DNA from: Armatimonadota bacterium | GTDB lineage: Bacteria; Sysuimicrobiota; Sysuimicrobiia; Sysuimicrobiales; Humicultoraceae | Direction of reading: 5' to 3' | Length of the DNA: 64,000 nucleotides | NCBI GenBank assembly: GCA_016869025.1 | Contig: VGFA01000012.1 | Location: forward strand, 1-64,000 | In this document: positions 62,495 to 64,000 of the stretch, piece by piece | How positions within the stretch are numbered: the first letter of the stretch is position 1 | Layout of the letters: each line of letters starts with the position of its first letter | Notes under the pieces: generated by a model | The model's database searches: none | Seen by the model: only the letters and a program-made list of their open reading frames with translations | What the model was told of the DNA's origin: nothing | Made by a program: the position numbers and the translations under genes

Positions 62495-63386
62495 CCATCA
62501 CCACGTCCCCGGTGAACACGGGTGTACCGGTACGGCGCGCCAGCTCGCGGAACGCGGCGTTGAGGCGATGGGTAATCGGCCCGGGCCGTCCATCTCCAAT
62601 CCGGCGGCCGTCCGCCTCCACGACAGGCGCGACCTCGGCGCCGGTACCCGTTAGGAAACACTCACTGGCGGTGTACAGATCGTGCAGCGTGAAGACCCGT
62701 TCTTCCGCGACCAGCCCTTGCTCGCGGGCCAGCGAGAGCACCGCATCGCGCGTGATGCCCCGGAGCAGTCCCAGGTGCGCGGCCGGTGTCCAGAGGGCGC
62801 CTCCGACCGCAACGAAGACGTTGTCGGCGCTGCACTCGCACACGTACCCCTCCTGGGTCAGCAGGAGGGCCTCGTCGGCGCCTGCCTGGTTGGCTTCGAT
62901 CCGGGCGAGGACGTTGTTCAGGTAGTTCAGGGACTTGATCCGGCCGTTCAACGTGCCGGGAGCCGGTCGGCGCACCGTGGCGGTGACCATCCGCAGGCCC
63001 CTATCGTAGGCCTCCTGCGGATAGAGCCGGATGGCGTCCACGATGATGACAACGGTCGCGGCCCGGCACCTGCGGGGATCCAGCCCCAGGTCGCCCGGGC
63101 CGCGGCTGACCACCGGCCGTATGTAGGCGTCGCGCAGCCCGCTTGCCCGAACGGTCTCGATGATCGCGTCCTTGAAGGCCGCGGGCGGCAATGGGACCTC
63201 CAGCATTATGTGGTGGGCAGACTCATACAACCGGGCGATGTGCTCTTCCAGCTTGAAGACACGACCGTCGTACACGCGGATTCCCTCGAACACGCCGTCG
63301 CCGTAGAGGAACCCGTGATCGAAGACCGAGACGGTCGCCTCCTCCTTCTTGCAGATTCGTCCGTTTATGTAGACCGCGCCGCTCAT
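62481..63386 (-). CDS. ilvE: branched-chain amino acid aminotransferase
   Basis: 301 aa, fold-type IV PLP enzyme. FDHGFLYGDGVFEGIRVYDG, Schiff-base Lys in RIKSLNYLNNVLA and phosphate-binding GLLRGITRDAVL. Overlaps xerD by 14 bp and pyrG by 4 bp. A D-amino-acid or 4-amino-4-deoxychorismate lyase role is less likely, judging from the motif around the Lys. Confidence 0.9.
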   Translation of the reverse strand: MSGAVYINGRICKKEEATVSVFDHGFLYGDGVFEGIRVYDGRVFKLEEHIARLYESAHHIMLEVPLPPAAFKDAIIETVRASGLRDAYIRPVVSRGPGDLGLDPRRCRAATVVIIVDAIRLYPQEAYDRGLRMVTATVRRPAPGTLNGRIKSLNYLNNVLARIEANQAGADEALLLTQEGYVCECSADNVFVAVGGALWTPAAHLGLLRGITRDAVLSLAREQGLVAEERVFTLHDLYTASECFLTGTGAEVAPVVEADGRRIGDGRPGPITHRLNAAFRELARRTGTPVFTGDVVMDERR

Positions 63387-64000
63387 GGTGCCTCCTCCCG
63401 GCGGAGCGCAGGCAGGGATACCGCCACGGTGCTCCGTTCCAGCGCGGCCCGCACGAACGCGCCGTAGAGCGGGTGCGCGCGGTTGGGCCGTGACCGGTAC
63501 TCGCCGTGGAACTGCGTGCCCACGAACCAGGGATGATCGGGCAACTCGACTATCTCGACCAGATCCTGTTCCGGGAAGACGCCGGTGACCCGCATCCCCC
63601 GGGATTCCAGGATATCCCTGTAGGCGTTGTTCACCTCGTATCTGTGGCGGTGACGCTCTCCCACATCCGAGACGCCGTATGCCTCGAAGGCGCGGGATCC
63701 GGGCGTGATGCGGCAGGGATAGCGCCCCAGCCGCATCGTGCCGCCCAACTCGGCGATTCCGCGCTGCTCGGCCAGCAGGGATATGACCGGGTGCGGCGTC
63801 TGCGGATCAACCTCGGTGGTGTTGGCTGCTTCCAGCCCGCAGACGTTCCTGGCAAACTCGACCACGGCCCACTGGAGACCGAAACAGATGCCCAGGAACG
63901 GAACCCCCTGCTCGCGCGCGTACCGGATCGCCCGTACCTTGCCCTCGACTCCCCTTGCCCCGAATCCCGGGCACACCAGCAGCCCGTGCAGGGGGGCGAG
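63383..64000 (-). CDS. pyrG: CTP synthase, C-terminal part (5' end beyond the window)
   Basis: About 205 residues of the glutamine-amidotransferase half, open at the right edge. LLVCPGFGARGVEGK, nucleophile Cys in LGICFGLQWAVVEFAR, HRYEVNN and the His/Glu pair in QFHGEYRSRPNRAHPL. It supplies ammonia to the missing N-terminal synthase half, which makes CTP from UTP. Confidence 0.95.
   Translation of the reverse strand, partial: LAPLHGLLVCPGFGARGVEGKVRAIRYAREQGVPFLGICFGLQWAVVEFARNVCGLEAANTTEVDPQTPHPVISLLAEQRGIAELGGTMRLGRYPCRITPGSRAFEAYGVSDVGERHRHRYEVNNAYRDILESRGMRVTGVFPEQDLVEIVELPDHPWFVGTQFHGEYRSRPNRAHPLYGAFVRAALERSTVAVSLPALRREEAP

Overview
The window is a very GC-rich, gene-dense bacterial chromosome segment with 66 protein-coding genes (one cut by the right edge), one probable structured RNA, several sigma-70-type promoters, one T-box riboswitch and one LexA-type operator. 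I see no rRNA, tRNA, insertion sequence, prophage or CRISPR array. Most genes are on the minus strand in long runs with 1-14 bp start/stop overlaps. Gene order (hisS-aspS near rarA, rpmF-plsX-fabHDG-acpP-fabF-rnc, coaD-rsmD-recG), a T-box and a Bacillus-like LexA box point to a Terrabacteria/Firmicutes-related lineage. A ttuB-ttuA-trmI tRNA T-loop cluster points to a thermophile. I suspect an uncultured deep-branching lineage, but the species cannot be read from this sequence.

Layout. 1-138: no gene recognised. 139-7845: asnS, a HAD phosphatase on the plus strand, then a minus-strand run rarA / small ORF / mnmA / ytxH / cca / 48-aa membrane peptide / parA / Cys-rich protein. 7917-9134: a plus-strand radical SAM protein. 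9137-12790: hisS-aspS behind an Asp-type T-box, with a probable 6S RNA just downstream of aspS. 12913-13620: a plus-strand sugar-phosphate nucleotidyltransferase. 13601-24370: one transcription unit from a consensus promoter, secD-secF-lapA-recJ-rel-aminotransferase-dtd-histidine phosphatase. 24446-25399: a plus-strand DUF72 gene.

25410-29135 is the most unusual part. A three-gene, translationally coupled operon encodes a RecA-like protein without Walker A, a 103-aa helical protein and a family-B DNA polymerase carrying a 166-aa mini-intein. It is driven by a consensus promoter whose spacer is filled by a LexA-type operator. It looks like a damage-inducible family-B mutasome, analogous in plan to imuA-imuB-dnaE2 but built from different parts.

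29155-38787: the fatty-acid/phospholipid and ribosome operon (yceD-rpmF-plsX-fabH-fabD-fabG-acpP-fabF-rnc), followed by HIT, FAD-oxidoreductase and RibD-like genes. 38826-42493: recG-rsmD-coaD and a coiled-coil protein. rpmB is transcribed divergently from recG. 42821-47437: hslO, an AIR-synthase-like protein, an ECF S component, and a Gfo/Idh/MocA oxidoreductase with a DegT aminotransferase. 47535-64000: SRPBCC, ferredoxin, trmI, ttuA, ttuB, B12-dependent acyl-CoA mutase (two subunits), an Fe-S ETF:quinone oxidoreductase, etfAB, acyl-CoA dehydrogenase, 3-hydroxyacyl-CoA dehydrogenase, nucleoside salvage (pyrimidine phosphorylase, PNP, phosphopentomutase), xerD, ilvE and the 3' part of pyrG.

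Functionally, the right half couples short-chain acyl-CoA oxidation to the quinone pool and pentose recovery from nucleosides. The left half is housekeeping translation, protein export and DNA repair, with an unusual RecJ-HIRAN-pseudohelicase fusion as a second repair novelty.
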